In this document: positions 1 through 12,800 of the stretch, piece by piece | How the letters are laid out: each line of letters opens with the position of its first letter | How positions within the stretch are numbered: position 1 is the stretch's first letter | Assembly: GCA_030248065.1 (NCBI GenBank) | Contig: JASAMV010003795.1 | Coordinates: 62,001-126,000, forward strand | Reading direction: 5' to 3' | Length of the DNA stretch: 64,000 nt | Source of the DNA: Rhynchonema sp. JSB1_4 | Lineage: Eukaryota; Nematoda; Chromadorea; Monhysterida; Xyalidae | The notes under the pieces: generated by a model | Told to the model about the DNA's origin: nothing | The model's input: the letters and a program-made list of their open reading frames with translations, nothing else | Database searches by the model: none | Program-made: the position numbers and the translations under genes

Positions 1-3000
1 CTTCCAGCCAAAAATAAGGCATTGATCGTACGTTGACCTTTCCAATTCACCCGTGTTACATTGATCGGCTGAAAGTTTTTCACCAATTGCGCAAACACCG
101 CTGCTCATTTGTTTGTTCGTTCAGGGACCGGTACAAATTCGTACCGCGTGTACACTCCGAGGACATGCATGGATTTGTGGCGTTAATAGCGTGTCATCCC
201 TAATTATTTATTTGTGTATTACCGACATGCACGCACAATCAACATTAACCTGTTTATACCCATGTACTGTACCTATCTAATCCATGAAAAGATCAATCGA
301 TCCGAGCCGACAGACACAGCAAACAACAATAACGCGTTTATGTGTATCGTTTACGGCGTGTGTTCTTGGATTTGGCAAGTGCCACAAGAACAAAACAGCT
401 GTAGGTGAAAATTGGTGAACGATCCGGAATCGGAATCGTGATTCAATTCGAAGTCGTATGTGCATTTCATAAAATTTGACATGAACTGAATAACTCATGG
501 CCGATATTGAATGATGCTTCACATGTACCCATCTGCCTCGTTTCAGTTTGAGTACCCTCTGGTCGACATTTTCAAATCGAAACAGGACCGAACCAACCCC
601 GGGGCTCAATTATACTTAAAATATAAAAATGCCACCTAAATGTTGCGGGACCCGTCCTTGAACGCGCTGCATGCAGCGATATATTCCCATAACATTTCGT
701 GACTGATCCGATAAATCAAATTTCAGTGGCCCCCCGTGTCAGTAAACATATGCAGACACACGCACGCATCGTACAGTACACGCACAGTCGTAATCGGTAC
801 AGAAAAAGCGTGTTGTTGCTTATAACACTTTTCGGCTGGGCAAACAATTCTCCATGATCGCGTAATTTTTTCCCGCCCCAGATTGCAAATTTGATTGGTT
901 TAAAAATTATGAAAATGGTAAATTGATTCTGTCATACCCAGTTGTGTGATGGTTCAGCTGTGGTGTGATTATAAGCGCTTGCATTCACAATAATTTAATT
1001 GGCACAATTTTGCAGACTCGGTTTTTTGTTGGTGGAGTTTGTCCTTTGTGTTGCGAACTGTATGCCCTGCAAAAACAAAAAAAATAATTCTCTTTGCCTT
1101 TTTTGTGCAAAAACGGGGCAGCAACGTCTCACACTTCAAAATGCATATCCGTCAAGTTTGACACACTGTCAAGTAAGAAACAGATATCAAACATGGGAGT
1201 AAAATTTACTGTGCATGCGTATGCAACACATTTTTCCTCATAGAACCGAATAATACTCAGCTGGACAGCACAACGTCAGGCACGTCATGTTGTATTCGGG
1301 ACAAAACACCACGCAAGAGGGCGTATACCCAAACCACGGGGGTTATCAAATGCCAGCAACTGAAGAGAACACACACGACCAGGCGGGATCACCTAGGCTT
1401 CCTTCAAAGGCTGCTTTATACTTTTGCAAAAGCGTAAAATATTTGATTATTGTTCTTCCAAGCGAGCTGAAGAAGCACTGTATGTTTTGATGTTTCAGTG
1501 AGACAAACAGTTACATGGATGCACTCAGTGATGTTCGCAAATCAGCAACTCACGGTCGACTTCCATCCCACCACCCTTGGTTACCCTACCACACAAGATT
1601 TTTTGACTTTCTGAACAAGTGGTCATTCACCCTACGAATGGAAGAACTCAAACAAAAAACATACATGTAATTAGCGACAAGAAACATATACATAAGCGCA
1701 GTCATTGGTGCTCCTGACTGTTTGTTACATGTGTGTCATGTTCATGCAGTTATGTATGATTTAATGGCTTGGCAATCTTCTGATGAGTCTCCAATGGGAT
1801 GTACCATGCTTTATCTCACTTGGAAAAAATAAGACCACTGCTCTTATTTCGAACAATGCAATCAAACTTACTTTGTCTTCCAGTATTGTGGCTCATTACC
1901 GTATCAGCCGTGGTTCGACTATCCCTCGCATAAAAAATCCAACCCCATCAACTGATATAAAACCTGTGGGTAAGTCCAGCCCATCTCAACTGATCCAGAC
2001 ACGCACGGGGATTTTCGCTGTAAAAAACTGGCAGCTCAAATCCAGCCTGGCCGGGGTTAGGCAAACATTGTTATGCGAGCACTGTGTGACTGGTCGCTGG
2101 TGTGCATTGCTGATACTGCTCGCTCATGCGCTTCATTTCCGTTGACAAACATTTTCGCCGCCGTTAACATTTTTTATTTGTGCTGTGCAAAATGTCCGGT
2201 GAAGATAACCGGAAGTGGCCACAGATCTGGTTTTCGTGACTGTGTATCCCATCCAACTCTAACTTCCGGACTTTTCCGCAGTGCTGATATTGCGCTACGA
2301 AAACCACGCACGAAATCTCGGTATTCTAGCAATTTGGCGGTACCGTATACCGACTCTGTAACCTACATGTAGGTCAAATATATGGCTGATCTCAGTGTTC
2401 CAAACCCCAACTTCCAAACTTATCAGTCGTGGGTTGGCGTGGGGTGGAGCATTAGCGACCGGAGCCTGCGTATATTTGAGCCGATGTCACGGGCCGAGCA
2501 GCATAAACAGCCGTGTCACACAGTCATCCTGATAATCTTGTCTTGGCCCTGACTTGGCTCATCACGCATTTTGCACCCAGCTATATATGTATACTGCTGC
2601 TTATCTGATTTTCACTCGTAGTAAAAAGTCTGCACCAATTTTCGCCGGCTACTTTAAAGTTTTGCGTTATGGAGCAAACCGGGTGAAAGAATAAATTTTT
2701 TGCTTCAAGTTTAATTCCTGATAACAATGCAACAATGATGCTGCACGCTACCTGATATGATAGATACTCGCGTGCAGTGTTTTGGCTCAACATCATTTGA
2801 GCCCATCATTTTTGCAATTTTTAGAATGTATCCATATGACGAGCTTTTGCTCGAGCAGTTCTCTGAAGCAACCAGATCATGGAAATCGCATGCCCTGCTA
2901 CAGCACCATGTTCCTATACATCTGCGCTGTTGTGGCTCGGACGGGTGATAAAAATTGAAATCTGGGACAGGATAATCTTCATGCTTCAATTGCTGGCATG

Positions 3001-3886
3001 GAATATCAAGCGTCGGATTCTGATACTTCAAGGAAATCATTGTTTTATCTCTTAATTTCTGTCTCATTTCACCCCTCGAAAGTTCCGGGTTTGGAACTGT
3101 GCATGTGCATGTACTGTATTACAGTGTTTCACGCTCTTCATGATATCGTCTGGTAATAAAATGTCCCGAGGGTGTCGCATTGAACGCTGCGTGTGTGATG
3201 TTTGTCCTGTTTGCTGTCCATCCATACTCAGGCGCTAAACCCGTATTTGAATCGCAAATCGGTCTGCAGTACGCATTCAGGAATTTCAAGCGGAACGCGT
3301 GATGTTTCATGCGGAGTTCCCTTCACCCCTCCCCCAAAGAGAATTCCGATCAAAGTTATTGTTCGTTATTCGAACGTGTTTGTTCTGTATGTAATCATCT
3401 CGGAATGCTATGTATTCTTTCTTTTGTTGTTTTGGCTGCCATTTTGCGTTCACTCATTGACAGCCCGCTGTCGCTAATGTTTCACTTTTTTTTGAAAAAT
3501 AGACATCACCGTCCAATGTGTTCTTCCTGTCGAGCACCCATTCCCATGAGATTTTGCGAAAATCTCAGATTACATTTTGTCTCGACAATTTTATGCATAT
3601 TGAGTCTTCCGCGTGATTAACTGGAGTTAACACACGCAGTTTCACGATGAACACAATTCATTTTCTTGTCCAGAAACATCACAACGTCGACGTTCGCAAG
3701 GAGAAGAGATGTCCATTCGTCTTTACCTTCATTCCGTGCTGCCCGCAAGTCCATAAGTCTTATACTGTCGGCTAACAACTTTTGTGGTTGTTTCGTTTGG
3801 TTGCACAGAGTGGCGCAAAAAATACAGACTCTCTTGACAACGTGGTTCAATAGTATAGTACTTCTTGGCCACCCGGTAGCGAGTTA
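1..3886. other. Upstream region, no supported gene
   Basis: I see no exon here with both splice signals and recognisable protein. Short open frames occur on both strands but look like chance. Two copies of the 10-mer TGATGTTTCA lie at 1488-1497 and 3300-3309 on the + strand. The promoter of the channel gene that follows may lie here, but no core promoter element could be picked out with confidence. Confidence 0.5.
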
Positions 3887-6800
3887 ATGGTGTTGGCGAA
3901 CACTTTTGGCCAGACGAGCAAATGTACTGGAAACTTGTTGTCGTTCAACAGACTGATGGATCTACATGCACAACGCAGTGTGTCACAACGAATGTCACGT
4001 GCTTTGTATAACCACGACGGCCTCATGTCGGACTCGGATCGACGTTACAGTGCGGCTTACGGTAAGTGACACTTCGCAATTTCGGTTCACACCGAGCTAT
4101 GAGACGACAAGGTGTGCTAACGGATGCTCGATGACACCCGCTCAACATTTCGGTGTAGTTTCAACACCCCCGTGACGATGTGTTTGAAGCCAGTGTGGTT
4201 TGTTACTGCAATGTTTTAAAATCAACAATAGTGAGAGACAAACGTTCAAGCCCTGAACGAACCCATCTTACCCATGGTGAAGTCACGTGAAATCCCAGCT
4301 GCACTAGCGATAGAAAGTGTTCCCTGTGGTTGTTGCACGAAACGACCGTGAATTCTCTGTGTGGTCCACAATGATTCTTTGTCCGCACGTGTGTTGTGTG
4401 TCGCTAATTTATGGTCGGTCGTCAATCGGGTTTGTTCGTGCTGTGGTGGTCATTAGCTGGTACATTTAGAACGTATAGGGGCTTTCCAGGTTTGTACATA
4501 TTATACATATCTCCCCACATGTCGGTGCTGTAAAATGCATTTGCGACGTTTCGTGTTTTACGGCAATTTCGAGCAAATTCTTCAATTGTGTTTCGATTCA
4601 TTTTTTCCTCCAGACAAGGACCAGTCAAGACATCTCTCAAGACCGGTTGATTATTATTTTGATCACATGTTTCAGTCGGTTTGCGTGACCGCACTACGCA
4701 ACCGCAGTATAAATCATTTAGTTGGTGGTTCTATCCAGAGTCTTCGAATCAAAACGTGCTAACGACCGAGCGAGCCACTTTTATAGAACAACTCGAATCA
4801 CTCACAGAACCAATGTTGTCATTGTGTTCCAACATGTCGGACAGTCGTAAAGACTTGGGAAGTACTAGTGATGAAAGCAGGAATCAAAAATTTGCGAAAC
4901 AGCGGTAACCCACCATCGAGTTCGTAAAACGCTTGGCATGTCATGTTCTACACGCCATTTTGCGCATCGAGCCCACCTGATAATCATCAATTCTGGCTTT
5001 GCTCCGTTTGCTGTACTTTTCACAGAAATGTTGTGTTGTTCACGCAATGTTGTTAAAATAAATGGCGTCCAACTATAATTCCACCTTTAGATTTTACAAC
5101 AAATGACTGCGTTGACAGACTGAGATGCCCAGGTTTTACAACTGGTGCAGTCCGTATGTTGGTATCGTTGTCTTTCGTCGCTTCGCTTTGGTGTTGATCA
5201 AATCCCCGCTGTACCTACAGGACTGCTGCCTGATGTGGTATCTAAAAGTCCAACACCAACTCATCCCCAAATTACCAAATCGCAATTTATGACTTGACCT
5301 TGCGCAAGCCACACTTTTCACTGGTATTCTTTCAGCGATCAATTGTCATCGCTAAGGTCGTCGCTCATTTCAGCAACTCTTATGCAAATTTAATTTTTGT
5401 CTATTTTGTATACAGAGCTCGTTTACATAATTTTGCAGCGGTTGTTGTGTATACATGACAGATTTATGGTTGGTAATCAACTTGGTCCGGTTACCGCTGG
5501 ACATACATGTCTACACGGCTTATAAATAAAGTTTTTAGAGACGAAATATTTACGAGAGTTGTGGCGCCAAATTTCCATTCTCTCAAAGCAGCTGCAAACC
5601 ATTGTGGCTTTGGCATTCAGAGAGAAATACACGAATTGAACGAATTTTGTTTTTGACTATTTTTCGGTTAGGAACTGGTACCAGCGACATTAAGACCATA
5701 TCCATCGTGACAAATAGCATCGAACTCAATGTTCGCACCCCGGGGGTTGCAGAACCCAACGCCCATTATTTTCGCCACTTCCAGTCCTTCTTGTCTCGGT
5801 CGGCAGCAGGACTTTGTATTTGTGAATTGTCATTTACTGGTTTGCTGTTGAAAAGATCTTGATTCAGCTGAAGACATGCCTTTCTTATAAACAAAAACTG
5901 CATCAGAGTAGAATTTTTAACGTCTAGCTTTCGATCATGTTTGTTTCCACTTTGTCTTGTGCATGATAACCTTAATGGCGTGACGTGGGGTACTGTATCA
6001 CACGTACTGTATATACACAGGGTGACAACTTGTAAGCAGGCAAATTAGATGCTAATCTACTTCAGTGCTGCGTATGGCTCATTCACGAAAGCATGTGGGA
6101 GGTGAGAAGATCGAATTTGAACACAAAAACTAAATCGCCCACGCTTTCGAATGCAATGCCAAACGTTTTTGCGAATATAACCAGGGCCGAGACCAAATCC
6201 AGCTACTGTATGTACGTATGTATATATACCAAGTTCGATTATAGTCTTTGAGTCGTGGAATCGAAGCATGTTATCGGTTGCTGTTGTACTGTTCATAAAT
6301 CATCACAAACTCATTCTGCGGGGCTTGTTTGAGTCGCTGAGGTCTAAAGTACCCGATATCCCAAAGAGCCGGCTAACAATACTGTCGTCAATCCTTGGTC
6401 AAGTCCAGCAGCCCCAAATGAGCGGGAAAACAAAACGTCATTTGGCGACAGGATTTGACGACCTGATTTGACCACAGTGCCATAAGCCAAAGACCCGCGT
6501 TGTACTTACATATTTTGCCGCAGTGCGCAGGGTCGTATTGCCATTTTATTGCTGGTGTCGTCAATGTCTCAGATATGTATACTGCACAATAAATATTTGT
6601 ATTTACCGTGTTGTGGAATGACCGACTTAGAGCATGATCTTTGATGTACTACCTAGACACGAAACGATTCTATTTTTTAGCCTCCAATCTCAAATTATTG
6701 TTCTGGTTTCAGATATTTTCAGAAAAATCCCTCTCCGTGAACACCGCACTCTATAATACCTGCCGAACAAACAGGATGGCTGTAGCCAATAGTCGACAAT

Positions 6801-9800
6801 GTGAGAATTAAAGCAAAAAGCAATTGTATTTGACACCGAACCCCAATTTTTTTGTCCGACGTACCGTATCCCAACATGAATGTGGTGTTGGCCCTGTCGC
6901 AAGCGCCAAGTGCGATATCGAGACGAACTGCTTTCAGCCGATTCCACAACGAGCGACGTGGGTGTCTGTTTGTAGTTTTTGTTGTTTTTTCTTCCATGTT
7001 TTGTCGTCTGAATATCGTGGGAGCAAGTTAATGTTGACTGTTCGGTTTTTTGTATGAGGCTATCATAGTTAACGTGGGTGTCTAATGTTGTTCTTTTGCA
7101 TGATGAGTCAACCATGCAGTGAATCGCACACAAGTGGGAGCCTCTCCCCAAGTGGATATGGTTTTATTTTTCACTTCTGGTCCGTCAAATTACCATACGT
7201 ACCAAATTAAATTATAAAACATGACCAAATGAACCGAGCTTCAAAGCCGTTTATACAACCAACGGGTTTGTTATATCATTAAAATGTGTTCTGCGATGCG
7301 ATTATTGATCATACTAGACGGGACTCGTGCCTACGGCCCGGCTACAGCGCCGCGCCCGTGCCGTGCCACGCCACCTCCCCCCCCCCCCCGAAGACCCGTT
7401 AGCATACCCAAAGCTACCCGTGAAAATTGACCCGTCCGCACCTCCGAGGGAGGGGGCCACAGACAGACATACATACATACATACGTCTTCCTGTTTTAGT
7501 GGTATAGATGTAATTGTCAGTCAGCATAATCAGTACGTCACACGACTATTCTACAGCTTACGTTCCGAGCCATGACCAAATTCCAGCTGTTTAACCTATT
7601 CACGCGCTCTCATCTGTAGTGTTCCAATGCGCCTAACATGTCATTAAAAGCGTCTGACTCGATAGTCGACCAGACACGTATTCAAGGCAGGGTGACGACG
7701 ATCAAGGGCACCATTGATCACAGTGGACCGGTACCCAATTATAGCTGTGGGGTGTTCAATATGTAACTGCATTAGGTAATGCATAGCTGAGATTTGACGC
7801 GGCATGCATTCGGCGACGGCTAATTTGTGCGCTCTGGCCACTGAAAAAAAGATGCAACTTTTATGAAACTATGCCTCCTGGTTAGCCCCAATGGGAGCAG
7901 GAGAGAGAGTGCTGATTTCTGATGCCCCTCGCTGAGCTGATATGCATGGTTATGGAATAGTTATGGTTTTCTAAAAATCACGTGAAAATGAACCCATTTC
8001 ACACCATGAGAGATATGTATTTACATACCTACTGTACCTGTACCGCTACAGCCCGTTCCAGATTACAGCCCTGGTGGGGCCCTATTCTAAAAATGTTCCA
8101 AATCAGGTTCATGGGGCTCTATTCGGAAGACTGGTCGAATATCCTCATGGGGCTCTGTTTAGGCATTTGATATTTTTCAAAATCCGCTTTCCCAACCTTA
8201 ATGCATACGTACTACCAAATAAAGGCCCGGGTCTGTAATCTGAAAACGCCTGAATGTACGTAAACTTTTATTTCGTGCCATTTTTATTTTAGATTAGTCC
8301 TTGTGTACGGTTATCTGTATGGTTGAACTGGACCAGCAACTTATGCCTCAAGCATGAAATAGTGAGTCGGATGGCAGCGGAGCGTGCGCCAGTTCTGTTT
8401 CATGTCTTTTCTTTGATAATCTTGATGGAACTCTTTTCTTCGAATAACGTCTGAATCTGAAAAACGCTTCAGGCTATGGCCGGCTGTCAGTTAGGCTTTT
8501 TCAGATGACACGTCTTTCTATGTTCCCCATCATGGATGGGTCACATCAACGCACTGATTGGAGCAACGAAATTATCGTCTCCACATGATTTCTCATGTGT
8601 TACCCTTTTTTACGACAGATTCCAATCCAATGGAACGTTATATTCTGGCCACTTTAGGTGGTGTACACATACAGATGTGTGTAATTCAGTCACTTTGTGT
8701 CCATTATGGCCCATTTAACCATTCATATGCGTAGCTATAGTCACTGCTAGTACAAGATTGTCCGTTGAAAACAAGCGCGTCCGTAGTCAACTTGGTTGTC
8801 CCAAAAAAGTTTCTCCATGCTCAACATATAATGCGTGTTTGAGGCCCATAATTCGGCCTTATCTGAACCATTTCAGCAGAAAGTGCGGATGGCGGCCCAC
8901 ATTATCGCATGTTGCGCTCCTCTCCACTTGTTACATACAATGAGCGAATTTGGGGGCTCTGTGTGGGTGGGTGTGCCAGCTTTTGGAATCTGGTTCCAAA
9001 CGGGGAACATTTACGGGTCTTTGGAACTTCAAAAATGCACGGTTGCGGGGTACGGAACTTGAAAAATAGTTCGATTGGGGCAGTGTGAGCTAAGCGTTTA
9101 GATGGCGCGTTTCCGGAGCACCAAGCTTGAAAGCCCCGAAACCATGGATTGGGTTTGGTACTAAGTGAAAGAAACTTAGGACGCAGCACATGGCGGGATG
9201 AATAGGAGCATAAAGCTCTTTTTCAGCACCAAAAATGTAGCGCATCGCACTCATGAAACGCCTTGAGGTAACGCTAAGACGTTTCAAACCCACTAGTCTC
9301 TGGTGAAATCGGGGCTTTAAACATTTTGGCAGAAGAAACGTCCAGTCAACTCCCTTGTAGAATCGATCGGCACCCTAATCTTTGTTCACTGGATTCACTG
9401 GGTTCACTACACAGGGAGTCGACTTATCCATGAGCTGCTTTGTTTTTGAAGACATAATCACACTTTTGTTCAAAATTGTCATGGTTTCTAGCCATTTCTG
9501 GTATGCATTTGTTTATTCATACGGTATTTTTCTGGTTTACCACCCAGCAGCATTTCCACACTTGTTTGTTCCAGCTGTTTACACAATCCGACACAGCTGC
9601 TGCCAGCATGTGGTATTCAGTATGTATACCTACATACACCTACATTGTACCTGGGTAGGTATATGTATTTTTATGTACATTTGTATACAGTGGAGCGCTG
9701 TGGTGGTTCAAAAAATGAAAACAGCAGTGGTCTTGCTTGACCGACAGATAATGTACAGTTCCCGAACCAGAGTCACTTACAATTATATAACGTTATGTTA

Positions 9801-12800
9801 TGTATATCTCATGTTCAGCAACGTCGTTCCGCTTTCACGAATTCACTCACGATTCACTCGCTCCATCCAGCAACACGCAGTTGTTTGAACAGAACAGTGT
9901 GTCCGGTCAAATCTGAGCTACATACTGCACTGTCTTTCACCGATTTGGCAGATCCCATTTCACCCACATTAATTGACACCATGAAGTATCACTGACATCC
10001 TAAACGTCACCGTTCATGTTTGTCCCAGTTTTGTTGGCTTGAATCATTCCAACTACAATTCCCATGCAGCATCTGGGTTTATACGTATGCGTGTGTGGGT
10101 GTGCAAGCCGCAGGAAAGCCATAGCACGAATTCTGTATATCTCGCTGCCAAGGCCTCATTTTACTCCTTTTTCGAGGCAATAATGCGCACGCTTGCGACA
10201 GTTAATGTGGTCGTAAACGCCTGTCAGAAAGGTGGTTTTGGCATATGGAGAAAGTGGACTGCAATTGTGCTTTGGTTGTTTGTTTGCATAGTGCCAAAGC
10301 GTTGACTTGAGGTGTTTTAGCTTACGGTTATTTATGGCGACTCATTTGGTTCCGTCTGTTTATCGAAGGAATGTGGAGTTGCTTTCCCCAGCGTAGCGAG
10401 TTGCGCTCCTCAAGGAGTTGTGCTAAAAACCATTCACGTTGGTGAATTAAAAAAATAGTGTTAAGATTTGTCAACCACTGCGTCCATATTTTTACCAATT
10501 ATTGGCTATGTGCAGCATTGTATGCACGTATACATGCCTGAGTCTTCCATTTACCATCTGGGGCCTAGTGGGGTATTAAGCGGACATATTTCTTGTCAGA
10601 GCCCCTGAAGGCTTTATTCAGTGTGAAGGAGATTCTAAGTACACGTGTCGAAAACTCCAGCAAAAGGGCAAACTCAGTGATGTTTCACGCGGAGAATATA
10701 TTGTGACCATTGCAGCGTCTGGCACGTCCATGGACGATCGCATCGTGCTGAATGTAGGCGGCATCCGCCATGAGACCTATCACGCGACACTCAAGAAAAT
10801 ACCAGCAACAAGACTGTCGAGACTGACGGCCTCGTCGTCAAACTATGACAACATGCTCAATGAGTACTTCTTTGACCGACATCCACAGGTGTTCGCACAG
10901 GTGAGGGGTTAGGCCTTGTTCAAACGCAATGCCGAACGCCAGTTGACTGATGTTATAATATGGAAATACACCAAAGTCACCAGCAAAGAGTGATTGATAC
11001 TACTGTATATGTGATTTGGGTTAACGTAACGGACTGTAGATAGGGGATCATAAATATTCGTTCTAAAGAGGGTGCTTACAGGTATACATTGTATTGACCT
11101 AATCAGGTGCTCAACTACTACCGCACCGGCAAGCTGCACTATCCGACCGATGTGTGCGGACCTCTTTTTGAAGAGGAGCTGGATTATTGGGGTCTGGACG
11201 CGAATCAAGTTGAACCGTGCTGTTGGATGACCTATACGCAGCACAGGTAACGTGAACGCATGAGGTTTGCATCTGTGGCCCAATAAATAACAACACGAGA
11301 ATATTTTGCAGAGACACACAAGAAACGTTGGCTGTGATTGATCGCCTTGACCTTGATACTGAAAGGAAGCCGGACTTTGAGGAGATCATGAAGAAATTCG
11401 GGTGGGAAGACGAGTTCTTTGCTGGTCGAGTGACCTGGTGGATGAAACTCAAACCGAAAATGTGGTCGTTATTCGATGAACCGTATTCGTCGCAACCTGC
11501 TAAGGTCAGATCCCTTTTGATTATTCGAGCATTTTGGATGTCATGAATTCCTTTCAAAGGATTCCTTTAAATAGCCGTTATTGTTGTTATTGTTATTGTC
11601 AAAAGATTATTGTTGCCATTGCAGCACGAAAGAGACCAATAACAGACACTCAAAATTTGCACAACAGCAGGCTGACGAGCTCTGGATCATCAATCTAAAG
11701 ATTCCAGCGAACAGGACAGTGAAAGGCTTTAGTGGGTAATCAGAATAAATAAGATCGAGCTGAGAACAGCAAAAGACAAATAATAAACGGAATCATTTCA
11801 AGCTGGCTTACGTTTTAGCGATTCATGAAATATGCCTTCATGTCGCCAATCTTCATCTCATAGAATCTGTCTGATCTGACATCCTTCAGTTTCAAGTATG
11901 GCTGTGTCAACAGTTCGAATGAGGTTCGGGCGCGTGGCTCGCGCAGTATGCCCTGTCTGGTGCCCAAAATGTACCATTCGTTCTGGAAAATAGGACAGAA
12001 TAGTTGGTTTTGCAAAAGTACCGACTCTGTTTTCGATAAAGTACAACTATCCTTCGCTGGATGAAAGGGGAGAACCTCCCCAGAGAAAAACGAAAAAACA
12101 TAAGTGAAACATCACCTTAACACATTCCTGCACGACAACAGCAAGTAGATATTGTGGTCGATCTGGCACTCGTTCGAATCCACGGACTCGAAATCGTACG
12201 CAGTCACCGACCTGAAGTAAAAGCGAAGAGAAAACTAAAAGAATTAGGAGAGAAAATTTTGATTCTCACCTTGACAGGACAGGTATTAGCAACCGAATCA
12301 AGACCAGTTTCATCCCCGTCTTCATTATTACGATTGTAGCCGGAAATCGCTGGCATTTTTTTAGGTCCAGAGATTGGGTTCGGTCTTTGCTGCGAAACAG
12401 TTTTGAAACTTTATATGCAGTCTGGCATGCACGTGCACAGACACAATCATGACCAGGTGCCCATTGTCACAAATGACAGCATCACACTGGCTCCCAGACC
12501 CAGCATTATTCATAGACACGAAACCAGTGAGTATGTCGTGAACAAACATGAGCCCGCGTCAATGACAAAAATGGTATGTATACCTTATATACATATACTT
12601 GCCGGGTCCAACACTGACTGGCTGTGTTGGTGACAAAAACAGCAAAAAGTCCAACGTCAGATCCGAATAAAGCTCAAACCTCTGACTGTTGTCTGTTGTG
12701 TATGGCAGCAAAATGTGGAAATCAAGCCTGGGCTTGGATCTGTATGTACTCGCATATTGATGGAGTGCTTTGGACTGCTGATGTTGTCATTGTATTCCAG

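Noticed and set aside
6690..7151. 153-codon open frame on the - strand
   Set aside because: No recognisable motif, two overlapping frames on the same strand are also open, and there is no flanking exon structure.
9382..9888. 168-codon open frame on the + strand
   Set aside because: Hydrophobic and Tyr/Cys-rich with no domain, no splice context, and in the middle of a large intron; overlapping frames of similar quality exist.
12160..12185. tRNA-like GTTCGAATCC box
   Set aside because: It lies inside the coding exon of the nested gene on the other strand, and no acceptor stem, D arm or anticodon arm could be folded around it.
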